DNA from: Candidatus Sigynarchaeota archaeon
GTDB lineage: Archaea > Asgardarchaeota > Lokiarchaeia > Sigynarchaeales > Sigynarchaeaceae
Assembly: GCA_030587525.1 (NCBI GenBank)
Contig: JAUQYW010000507.1
Coordinates: forward strand, 1-22,703
Direction: 5' to 3'
Length of the DNA: 22,703 nt
A model generated the notes under the pieces. That model was not told the DNA's origin. It saw only the letters and a list, made by a program, of their open reading frames with translations, and did not search any database. Both the position numbers and the translations under genes were made by a program. Below are positions 1 through 9,700 of the stretch, one piece after another (within the stretch, counting starts at the first letter, position 1; every line of letters begins with the position of its first letter).

Positions 1-3000
1 TACGTCGCCGTGTTTCCTGCCCGATCCACTGTCTTCAACCGGTAATACAGCGTGATTCCATGTGAAAATCCATTGCCACCATTATCGTCTAAATACGTGA
101 AGATGGAGCCTCTCTGTATCCACGCGATGTCCACGCCGTTTCGGTTCACTATGTATCCCGCAATTCCAGAAAAGGGACATGGATCATGAAGCGTGCCATC
201 GATGTTATCTGCACCCTTGCTCACTCTCCAATCCAGCAGCACCACGGGACTCTGAATAACGGCCGGAAGCGAGAATTGCGCAGCGGTAGGCGGGGTGCTG
301 TCCAGGAACAATCCACACGAAACTATACGGCTGCCAAGTTGCACGTGCACCCAGTAATAGTCGCGACGTGTGCCGAGGTTCGGTCCCACATTATCTCCAT
401 TCGATCCGGAGACCCATCGGAACGAAAACGTGTGCTTGTATCGCCCGTCACCTATATTTTCCTTCGAAATGATCGATAGATTGGAATACACGATTCCATC
501 GAACGAGAGATGCGTTTGATTTAGTGGTGATGCCCAATTCGTGATGATCTCAAGGGAAACGGTGTCTCCCGGCTTGTAAAAAATCTTGTTTCCAGGAATC
601 GGGCTGAATCGATCCGCGGATGGATAAATTAAGGCTTGATGGGCAACAGTAAAGATGTTATCGAGCTTGAACCGGTTCCGCACCCATTCCCGCCTCCCCT
701 TCGAGTATGCATCAGACGCATCGCAAATACCCATGTTGCCAAACACGAGTGTCAAGTCGAACGGTATAACGGAACCACCCAAGGTTAATCGGCGGGCAAA
801 AAGGCCGAATTCCTTGACGGGTTCCTCGGCGCCCGAATCCTTGAAGAACAGAGCCGAATCATTCGCATTTCCAGCATCGGGCTGGAACGTGCTGGAGTAA
901 TCGGACTTCATCTCGTGGATTTCCCGCACAGGCAGGTACACCCACACGTCGCCTGCATTCGGCACGCTCAAGATCGCCCAATCAGGCGCAATGTTCCGTC
1001 CCGCCGTCTGTCTTGGCACAATCGGGATCATCTGGTAAGCTATGTTGACGGCCTCGCCGTGGCCGCGGATCTCCGCACGCCATGTCGCCGTTCCCAGCCA
1101 TCGCTCGCGATACTGGATCGTCGTTCCCGAGTAGTCCCACCACGGGTGATAGTCGCCCGTGAACGCATCCTGCGTGCTCTGCGGCGTGTAGCCCGCCGTC
1201 AAGTCATCCGCCTCGTTGCTGTTGAACGTCAACGTCTTCGGCCAGTACCCAGCCGGAGCTGCCGTCACTGATGTCGACCAGTTCCACATACCATAATCCC
1301 ACAACACTATCCTCAGCCCATCCGAACCCAGCTGCGGGATGTGGTGGTAGTACGGGAAGTTGCGGGCTTGCACCCACGCCTGGTTCAACAACAGGTTCAT
1401 ACACGGGTAATTCGACGACGTCGCACCGCCGCCGAGATAGAGCTTCGCGTTGGTATCGATCGTGTTCGACACCATAAACCCGTTGAAGAATCCTTGCATG
1501 TGCCACAAGGTGCCGCCAATCTGCGGTAATTCCGGCGGAAGATTGATAGGATAGTATGAATTGTTCAGGATTGCGAACTTATTCGGAAAGATTACGAAAT
1601 CGTTTTGTTTAAAGGTATCCAAGTTCGAAACAACTCCATCGTTCGTGGCCGCATCGCCACAGATCACCGATATGAAGTCCTGATCGATCGTCCGCATCCA
1701 TTCCCACGGTAACGTCGCTTTAAAGCACCCGATCCGCTCGACATACGCCATTACCGGGCCATCGATCGTCGCCGCCTTGTCGTTGAATGCGCCACCATCG
1801 AGTGTCAGGCTTGGCTGGTACGGGTTTAAGACCAGCTGCCATAAACCGCTCCAATACACGTACATCGCGCTGTCCTTCCACGAGTATCCAGTATAATCGC
1901 CGAAAGTCGCAGCAGTGCCATCGATCCGCGTCCAACGGTTCCGGATCGCGATCGCTCCTACCGTCGTCGATGTCGGAAAACTACTCCCTGAAAAATCCCA
2001 CCATCGCGGCTTCTTGAGATTGTCTGCCGGATCCTTCCACCCCAACGCTTGCGCCACCGCCGGTGCCTCGCCATACGTCGGATGCTTCGTTTGGTCCGGG
2101 TTCCCGTGGTGGTAAATCACCCCGACGTGCATGTTAGCATCGTTGTAATTTCGAGCAGTATACCCACCGCCTGGATACGTTGTCAATTCACCTGCTCCAA
2201 GGCCGGGTGGACCGAGCTGATACCATGTTCCCAAGGCTCCGATGTGTAGCGCAAAACCTTGCTGACAAGCCGAATACGGTTCAGTACCCCCAAATTCGAT
2301 TGTTCCGTCTGCCCATATGAAATTTTTCGGAAACTCTTGCAATATGTCTGTTTGCATCAAGCCTGGCAACGTGATCTTCAAGTCAGTGAATTGCGCCGCG
2401 TTTATCGGGTTCATTTTCATCTGGTAATTCGTGCTCGTTATCTGGCAACTGTTTGAATCCCACGAAACTTGATCCGTCTCGCCCGGCGCGATATACGACA
2501 ATTCCCTGTAATAATCACTCGAGATCTGGTTTGCCGGAGTCGGCGCCGTTGCATGCGAACTCGGGTTGAAAAAGATGTACATCCAAGCCTGCCCGCCATC
2601 CACGGGATCGATGATCGCTATCTCCCACCGATGGGTCCATATTGCAGCCTGGTACCATATGACCTGGTCTACCTTGCGCCCGTTCTTTGCGATGAAGACT
2701 ATCTCGTCGTCGTAATCGACCGCGCCGCGAACCTGGCTCGTCGTCGCCGGCGTCGCCCACGCTTGTAACGCTATCGTCTGGTGGAACTCCGGCCAGTTGT
2801 TCATCATGTTCGCGTTGCCCTCGTACGGCAACAAGCCTCCCTGCACCCCGCCCTTGTTCGCGTTGGGTGCATCGGGCCAGAAGTAATTCTTCAAGTCCGG
2901 GTAAAACCTCGATGGCACGTAGCCGAGGCCCCATCGCATGTTCTCCAGGAGGTGGTTCGTCCGCTCGCCGGTCGTGTATGAGCCTTGCCGGTTCGGGTTC

Positions 3001-3428
3001 ACGTAATCGTCATCGCCATCGACGATCCAGCGATAACCCTTCTCGTTGATCTGGAACGAGGTCTCGTGCCACAGGCTGTCGACGCCATAATACGCCACCC
3101 GCATCTGGTCCACGTGCAGGCCCCACAAGGACGTGTTTCCCCGTCCCGCCGGGTCGAACATTGCCAGGATATCTTGCGTACTAGTCGACAACGTGACGGT
3201 ATAACCTTCCCGCGTTATGTTCGGGTTCGATCCAGATGGTAAATATTCTGGAAACGTCGTCGGATAATCTTGCAAGACGTCCGTCGAAGATGTCTCGATA
3301 TGGTAGTTGCTAACCACGAACATCGTGATGATGCTTCCGATGCCAAGTAGTATTAGCAGCAACGGGGCTCCATTTCCCCCGAGCTTGAATAACGAAGCTG
3401 CAGCGGGTGATATCTTTTTTTTTGTCAT
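1..3428 (-). CDS. Giant surface protein, paralogue of the neighbouring 2,697-aa protein (3' end outside window)
   Basis: The minus-strand frame is open from 3428 to the window edge, giving at least 1,142 codons; the C-terminus is missing. The protein starts MTKKK, has a hydrophobic helix at about residues 22-44 (signal or N-terminal anchor), then a long Trp/Tyr/Asn-rich ectodomain, and enters an FN3-like domain at the window edge (LYYRLKTVDRAGN). It is co-linear with the N-terminal part of the gene at 3742-11835: the offset is 8,407 bases at the start codon and 8,410 at the left edge, so the net difference is one codon. The ATG at 3428 is chosen because AGGT lies 8 bases upstream, a TATA-like box lies about 75 bases upstream, and it matches the paralogue's preferred start. 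By analogy it probably continues into calcium-binding repeats and a C-terminal anchor, but that part is not visible. I do not recognise a family for the N-terminal ectodomain. Likely role: cell-surface or S-layer-associated protein (inference). Confidence 0.88.
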   Translation of the reverse strand, partial: MTKKKISPAAASLFKLGGNGAPLLLILLGIGSIITMFVVSNYHIETSSTDVLQDYPTTFPEYLPSGSNPNITREGYTVTLSTSTQDILAMFDPAGRGNTSLWGLHVDQMRVAYYGVDSLWHETSFQINEKGYRWIVDGDDDYVNPNRQGSYTTGERTNHLLENMRWGLGYVPSRFYPDLKNYFWPDAPNANKGGVQGGLLPYEGNANMMNNWPEFHQTIALQAWATPATTSQVRGAVDYDDEIVFIAKNGRKVDQVIWYQAAIWTHRWEIAIIDPVDGGQAWMYIFFNPSSHATAPTPANQISSDYYRELSYIAPGETDQVSWDSNSCQITSTNYQMKMNPINAAQFTDLKITLPGLMQTDILQEFPKNFIWADGTIEFGGTEPYSACQQGFALHIGALGTWYQLGPPGLGAGELTTYPGGGYTARNYNDANMHVGVIYHHGNPDQTKHPTYGEAPAVAQALGWKDPADNLKKPRWWDFSGSSFPTSTTVGAIAIRNRWTRIDGTAATFGDYTGYSWKDSAMYVYWSGLWQLVLNPYQPSLTLDGGAFNDKAATIDGPVMAYVERIGCFKATLPWEWMRTIDQDFISVICGDAATNDGVVSNLDTFKQNDFVIFPNKFAILNNSYYPINLPPELPQIGGTLWHMQGFFNGFMVSNTIDTNAKLYLGGGATSSNYPCMNLLLNQAWVQARNFPYYHHIPQLGSDGLRIVLWDYGMWNWSTSVTAAPAGYWPKTLTFNSNEADDLTAGYTPQSTQDAFTGDYHPWWDYSGTTIQYRERWLGTATWRAEIRGHGEAVNIAYQMIPIVPRQTAGRNIAPDWAILSVPNAGDVWVYLPVREIHEMKSDYSSTFQPDAGNANDSALFFKDSGAEEPVKEFGLFARRLTLGGSVIPFDLTLVFGNMGICDASDAYSKGRREWVRNRFKLDNIFTVAHQALIYPSADRFSPIPGNKIFYKPGDTVSLEIITNWASPLNQTHLSFDGIVYSNLSIISKENIGDGRYKHTFSFRWVSGSNGDNVGPNLGTRRDYYWVHVQLGSRIVSCGLFLDSTPPTAAQFSLPAVIQSPVVLLDWRVSKGADNIDGTLHDPCPFSGIAGYIVNRNGVDIAWIQRGSIFTYLDDNGGNGFSHGITLYYRLKTVDRAGNTAT

Positions 3429-3500
3429 GTAAGAATACCTGGTCGGGCATTGAATGCTGCGTAATATGTTCAAGCACGCGATTGCTTAGATCAATCCTAT

Positions 3501-3551
3501 GTTATAGATACATAATGTTGAATTGCATTGTTAAACACACCTTTACCAAAT
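3501..3551 (-). promoter_or_regulatory. Promoter and conserved upstream box of the left giant gene
   Basis: On the minus strand a TATA-like TATCTATAAC lies at 3510-3501, about 75 bases before the ATG at 3428. Upstream of it, 3526-3551 carries ATTTGGTAAAG, a 6-base variable stretch and TTAACAATG. The same box occurs at 11946-11971 upstream of the paralogous gene. The two flanks are otherwise dissimilar, so the box may bind a shared regulator. Confidence 0.5.
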
Positions 3552-3643
3552 GTTGCCAGTTGATCTGGACCAAGCGATCCTTCGACGAAGGAAAGGAAAA
3601 TCGTTTCTCCGGGTTTCATCCCGAGTCTTAATGAAACTACGTG

Positions 3644-3680
3644 AAAAAAGTGTGTGCAAACAAGGCATATATGAAAAAAA
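3644..3680 (-). terminator. T-run terminators after the right giant gene
   Basis: Read on the minus strand, two runs of T follow the stop codon at 3742: T7 at 3680-3674 and T6 at 3649-3644, about 60-100 bases downstream. Oligo-T stretches are the usual intrinsic stop signal of archaeal RNA polymerase. Confidence 0.45.
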
Positions 3681-3741
3681 TAAGGGAGGATAGCGTTATT
3701 GTCATAGTATCCATCGCTGAATTGGAATCGAAGCTAAGATT

Positions 3742-6700
3742 TCACGTGTGCGGTTTTTGATTTTTCAAGCCTTTTTGCGCATCTTCAGTCGTCCCCGCCT
3801 TCGTATTGTCGACAATCCCGGCTTTTGCGGCATCCCTCTGCAATTTCGAGATGCGGATGAGCCGTGCCGTGCGATCAAGCCCCTGGTCCGCCTTGATCTC
3901 CTCCAGCTCCTTGGCCAGCTGGTCCATCTTATTTTCCCTCGCCCATCGCACCCAGTCGAGGTCGGGCTTCAACCGCCCCTCGATGTCATCCACGCTGCCA
4001 CCTAGCCAATGCACCGCCACGAGCAGGTCCTTGATCATTGCCACGAGTTTCATGGCTCCCACGATGTCGCCCTCATTTACCTTTAACGAGATCGCTTGGG
4101 CAATCTCGATCGCGTCCGTCCGGGCTTTCATCAAGAGTGTATCGAAGTGCCGGCTGATGACCGGTTTTAACGAGCGGAACCGGGACTGCAACGACACGAT
4201 GGCCGGCAATGCCGATAGTTGGCCAAAGCAATCATCGATCTCCTTCGCGACCGGGAACGCGCCGAGCACGTTTCCGGTCTTCAGCATAGCTTCGAGCCTG
4301 GACACGAGGGCTAGCATGGTGCCGTGCAACCTGTCACCCTTCTTGATGCCCTTCCGCGATGTCGTCACGACCCCGGCAGCGGCCAGGATCGTGATCGCCC
4401 CGATCACGATGAGGATATAACTCAACGGGGTGCTGTTCGGATCGAGGGGATTCGTGTTCCACAGCACCTCGGTCCCGTCGAAAAACGCATCGCCGTCCGT
4501 GTCCGGGTTTTTCGGATCGCACCCGCGGTGGAATTCATCGATGTTGGTCAAGCCATCCTGGTCCGGGTCGTTCTGGCTATCGTCGATGCACACGGCTAGT
4601 CCGTGCGCGTGTTCCCACCCGTCGGGCATCCCGTCCCCGTCGGTGTCCGGATTCCAGGGATCGGCACCGGCGAGGTATTCTTGGACGTTGATAAGTTCAT
4701 CCATATCAGCGTCGGAGTCAGCATCATTGATAAGCGGGTCGAGCCCCGAATCCAGCTCCCACTTGTCGGGCATGCCATCGGCGTCCGTGTCGGCTGCGAG
4801 CGGGTTCGTATGATGCACGAGATACTCGTCGCCATCGGCGAGGCCGTCGCCATCGGTATCGGCAAGCAGCGGGTTCGAGCCAATCAAGGTGATCTCGAGC
4901 CCGTCGGCGAGGCCATCGGTATCCGTGTCGTTCGAGCACGGGTTGGTGTGGTGCGTGAAAACCTCGGAGCCGTCAAGCAAGCCGTCGCCATCCGTGTCGT
5001 TGCACGTCACGTTGGTCTGATATATGAATATTTCATTTCCATCAAGCAGACCGTCGGCATCCGTGTCGTTGCACGTCGCATTCGTGTGGTAGGTGCGGAT
5101 CTCGAGACCGTCGGAGAGACCATCGGCATCCGTGTCGTTGCACGTGGCGTTGGTCATGTACACGAAAAGCTCGTCGGCATCGAGGAGGTCATCGGCATCG
5201 GTGTCATTCAAGCATGGATCGGTATGATACGTGTTGACTTCGTCACCGTCAAGAAGGGTGTCGGCATCCGTGTCGTTCGAGCATGGATTGGTATGGCATA
5301 TATAAACCTCGAACCCGTCGGTTAAACTATCGGAATCCGTGTCGACGCGCATCGCATCCGTGTGGTAAGTCAACACCTCGAGGCCGTCGGTAAGACCATC
5401 ACCGTCTGTATCTGCATTCAATGGATTCGAGCCAACGACGTGAACCTCGAATCCGTCGAGTAGGCCATCGTTGTCCGTGTCATTGAGCGTTGGATTGGTG
5501 GTATAAAACATGATCTCGTCCCCATCGCGCAAACCATCCCCATCCGTGTCGTTCAAGCAAGGGTCCGTGTGGTGCGTGAAAACCTCGGCACCGTCTAGGA
5601 GTCCATCGTCATCAGTGTCGTTGCACGTCGCGTTCGTGTAATAGATGAGGATTTCAAGGCCGTCGGTCAACCCGTCGGCATCCGTGTCGTTGCACGTGGC
5701 ATTGGTCATGTAGATGAAGAGCTCGTCGGCATCGAGGAGGCTATCAGCATCCGTGTCGTTGCACGTGGCATTGGTCATGTAGACGAAGAGCTCGTCGGCG
5801 TCGAGGAGACCGTCTGTGTCAGAGTCATTCGCGCACGGGTTCGTGTTGAAAACGAGCACTTCCATGCCATCGAGGAGGCTATCAGCATCCGTGTCGTTAC
5901 ATGTCGCGTTCGTGTGATAGGTGAAGATTTCAAGACCGTCTGGGAGGCTATCAGCATCGGTGTCATTGCACGTCGCGTTCGTGTGATAGGTGAGGATTTC
6001 AAGGCCATCGGGAAGGCTATCCGCATCGGTGTCGCTGCACGTCGCGTTCGTGTGATAGGTAAGGATTTCTAGGCCGTCGGCCAACCCGTCGGCATCCGTA
6101 TCGTTACACGTCGCATTGGTCAAGTAAACGAATATTTCATTTCCATCGAGAAGGCCATCGGCATCCGTGTCGTTCGAGCACGGATTGGTGAAGTGCGTGA
6201 AGACTTCGGGGCCGTCGAGCAAGCCATCGCCATCCGTGTCATTGCATGTTGCATTCGAGTAATAGGTAAGAACTTCAAGACCGTCGAGTAATCCATCGGC
6301 ATCCGTGTCGTTGCACGTGGCATTGGTCAAGTAAACGAATAATTCATTTCCATCAAGAAGGCCATCAGCATCCGTGTCGTTGCACGTGGCGTTGGTCATG
6401 TACACGAAGAGCTCGTCGGCATCGAGAAGATTGTCTCCGTCCGTGTCATTGCACGTGGCGTTGGTCATGTACACGAAGAGCTCATCAGCATCGAGGAGAT
6501 TGTCTGCGTCCGAGTCGTTCGCGCACGGGTTCGTATTATATGCAAACACTTCCATGCCATCGAGGAGGCTGTCAGCATCGGTATCATTGCACGTCGCGTT
6601 CGTGTGATAGGTGAGGATTTCGAGGCCATCAGGAAGGCTATCAGCATCAGTATCGCTGCACGTCGCGTTCGTGTGATAGGTGAGGATTTCGAGGCCGTCG

Positions 6701-9700
6701 AGCAACAAGTCGTCGTCCGTGTCGTTGCACGTGGCGTTGGTCATGTACACGAAGAGCTCGTCGATATCGAGGAGATCATCAGCATCCGTGTCGTTCGAGC
6801 ACGGGTTGGTGTTGTATGTAAATACCTCTGCATAATCAAGCAAGCCATCGGCATCCGTGTCGTTGCACGTCGCGTTCGTGTGATAAGTGAGCACTTCAAG
6901 ACCATCGAGTAATCCATCGGCATCCGTGTCGTTGCACGTCGCGTTCGTGTTATAAGTGAGCACTTCAAGACCATCAATGAGGCCATCGGCATCCGTGTCG
7001 TTACTAAGCGGATCAAGACCGTTCTGCAATTCCCATTCATTGGTCAAGCCATCCGCGTCGTCATCGGCACTCTGGTTCAACACGATGATCGTTTCGTTAT
7101 GTGTCAGTTGCATATTATAATTAACGACGATGCTGAGCCACATGTTAAATTGACCAGCAGCTCCATATGCATGTGATGCGGATGGCGTGAGCACCGGTGG
7201 ACTCCCGTCGCCGAAAATCCATTCCCACGACGTGATATTTTGACCGAGCGTGAAGCTCGTGTCGGTGAAATTGATGGTTTGGTTGATCATCGCGATCTCA
7301 GGCACGTGCTGGAAGTCGGCGTGCATTCCACTGGATACAACAAGGACTTCTGCTGGCGGGCCATCAAACTCGGTAAAGTTGCCCCCGTTCCATGTGCAAT
7401 TCGCGAAGATGAGTACATTCCCAAGACACGCGCTGACAAGGGGCTGAACCGAGAAGGAAACCATGGTCGCATTGCCAGGGGATAGGCTGGTCGGCAGCGC
7501 GGGTGACGGGCTTCCGATCGCGTATTGCGACAGCACGTTCATCCCGCCAAGAATCATGGTCAGGTTTACAGCATTAATGGTTGCGGCCGTACCACCAACA
7601 TTAGCAACTTGAACCGAGACCGTGAAACTTTCTCCAATTGCTACCCTGCTGGTGCTTGCCTGTACATATTGAATCTGAAGAGAAGGCGGTGGTGGTCCCG
7701 TGCAGATATAAGTGAAATTGATGACCGGGCTGTCAGCCCAGTTGGAAGCATAGTCAACAGCCCTAACCTTGTACGAGTATTGATACCCGTCCGCCATGTA
7801 TGGGTCGTTATCGTAGAACACGTTCGACGCCATGAGGCTTGCAGAAACGTTGCCGCGGAGTTCAAAGACCGGCGTCCAACCCATGCCCGTATTCACGCGC
7901 CGGTAGATCAGGTAATGCGATATTCCGCTGCCGATGTTTGCCGGGTCGCCATTGCCGATGAATCCCGGGTCGACGGCCTGGGAACTGCCCGTGCAGTCTA
8001 TGGGGATTGACATGCTGGTTGGTGCGTACGTGGATCCGTATGGCCAGTTGATGGCAGGGCTCATCGGCGAGGCGCGGTCGTGGATCACGGTGACCGGCGC
8101 GCTGTCGGCGGTATTAGTACCATCAGAACTTCGCAGAATGTAATAATACGTGTCGTCAGTCGTCGAGGCGAAATCGGTCGTCGTGAAACTCGTCACGTCG
8201 CCCAACGGCATGCCGGGTATTTGTGCGTAACCCCCCGTGATCGACGTGCTCCGCAAGATCGTGAAGCTCGTGATCGATGCGGCATGCGGGTACTGGTTCC
8301 ATCCAAGCTGGTAGTTCCGGTTTGCTGCTCTAACGATCCCTGTGCTGTTCCACCGCCCGATCGGGTCGAAAGGTTTATCGATCATGGTAACGATGTTTCC
8401 TGCTGCAGGATATATCGCCGCGTTCCCGGCCCGATCGACAGTTTTTAACCGGTAATAGAGCATGGTTCCATCAGAAAACCCGTTCCCCCCATTGTCATCT
8501 ATATACGTGAAGCTGGTGCCTCTCGGTATCCACGCGATGTCCATGCCGTTTCGATTTACGATATATTCAGCGATCCCTGAATTGTCTGGATAAGGAAAGG
8601 TGCCATCGCTATTGTCTACACCCCGACTCGCGCTCCAGTCCAATAACACCACGGGGCTGCTAGTGGTGGCTGGAAGTGAGAACTGTGCTGCACTAGGCGG
8701 GGTGTTGTCCAAAAATAAGCCGCAAGTAACCATCTGGCTACCGATCTGCACGTGAACCCAATAATAATCATGGCGCGTGCCAAGCGATGGTCCCACGTTA
8801 TCGCCATCCGATCCCGAGATCCACCTGAAGGAGAACGCGTACCGATACATCCCGGAACCTGCATCCGTCCTCGTGATGCTAGAAAGGGAAGTATAATTAA
8901 TCCCGTCAAACGAGATCTGGGAGGTGTTCAGCGATGTTGCCCAGTTGGTGATGAGTTCGAGGAACACGTCGTCTCCCGCTCTGTAGAACAGTTTGCTGCT
9001 TGGAACCGGGCCAAACCGTTCCACGATCGGATGCTCCAAGCTTTGGTATGTGACGAAGAAAAGGCTGTCCAGCTTAATCCGGTTTCGCACCCACTCGCGT
9101 TTGCCCTTCATGTTCGCGTCAGCCGGGCTCGTGATGCCCATGTTCCCGAACACGAGCACCATATCGAATGGGATCACGGAACCACCATTGGTCAGTCGCC
9201 GGGCAAAAAGGCCGAATTCCTTGACGGGTTCTTCGGCGCCCGAATCTTTAAAGAACAATGCAGAATCATCTGCGATGCCCACATCAGGCTGGAACGTCCC
9301 GCTCACATCGGATTTGAGCTCATGAATCTCCCGAACGGGCATATAGACCCACACGTCGCCTGCATTTGGCACGCTCAAGATCGCCCAGTCCGGCATTACG
9401 TTTCGTCCCGCGATCTGTCTCGGCACGGTCGGGATCATTTGGTACGCGACGTTCACGCTCTCGCCGTGGGCCCGAACCTCCGTTCGCCACGACGGCGTCC
9501 CTTGCCATTGCTCGCGATACTGGATCGTCGTTCCCGAAGAGTCCCACCACGGGTGATAGTCCCCCGTGAACGCATCTTGCGTGCTCTGCGGCGTGTATCC
9601 CGTCGCCAAGTCATCCGCCTCGTTGCTGTTGTACGTCAGCGTCTTCGGCCAGTGGCCTACCGGCGCCAACGTCACCGACGTCGACCAGTTCCACATGCCA

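Larger units (their letters stand above)
3429..3741. other. Intergenic region between the two giant genes
   Basis: This 313-base spacer holds the 3' T-runs of the right giant gene and the promoter of the left one. A short hairpin (CGGG/CCCG around 3610-3623) is present but weak. Short open frames here have no convincing start signal or protein features. I see no RNA gene. Confidence 0.5.

Noticed and set aside
4603..5325. Plus-strand frame with repetitive Val/Gly/Ile-Arg sequence
   Set aside because: It is the mirror image of the thrombospondin repeats, and its periodicity is explained by the minus-strand gene.
4427..7065. Regular ~69-bp repeats resembling a CRISPR-like or satellite array
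   Set aside because: The repeats are in frame, encode the DxDxDGxxD calcium motif, vary mostly within protein constraints and have no unique spacers between identical repeats.
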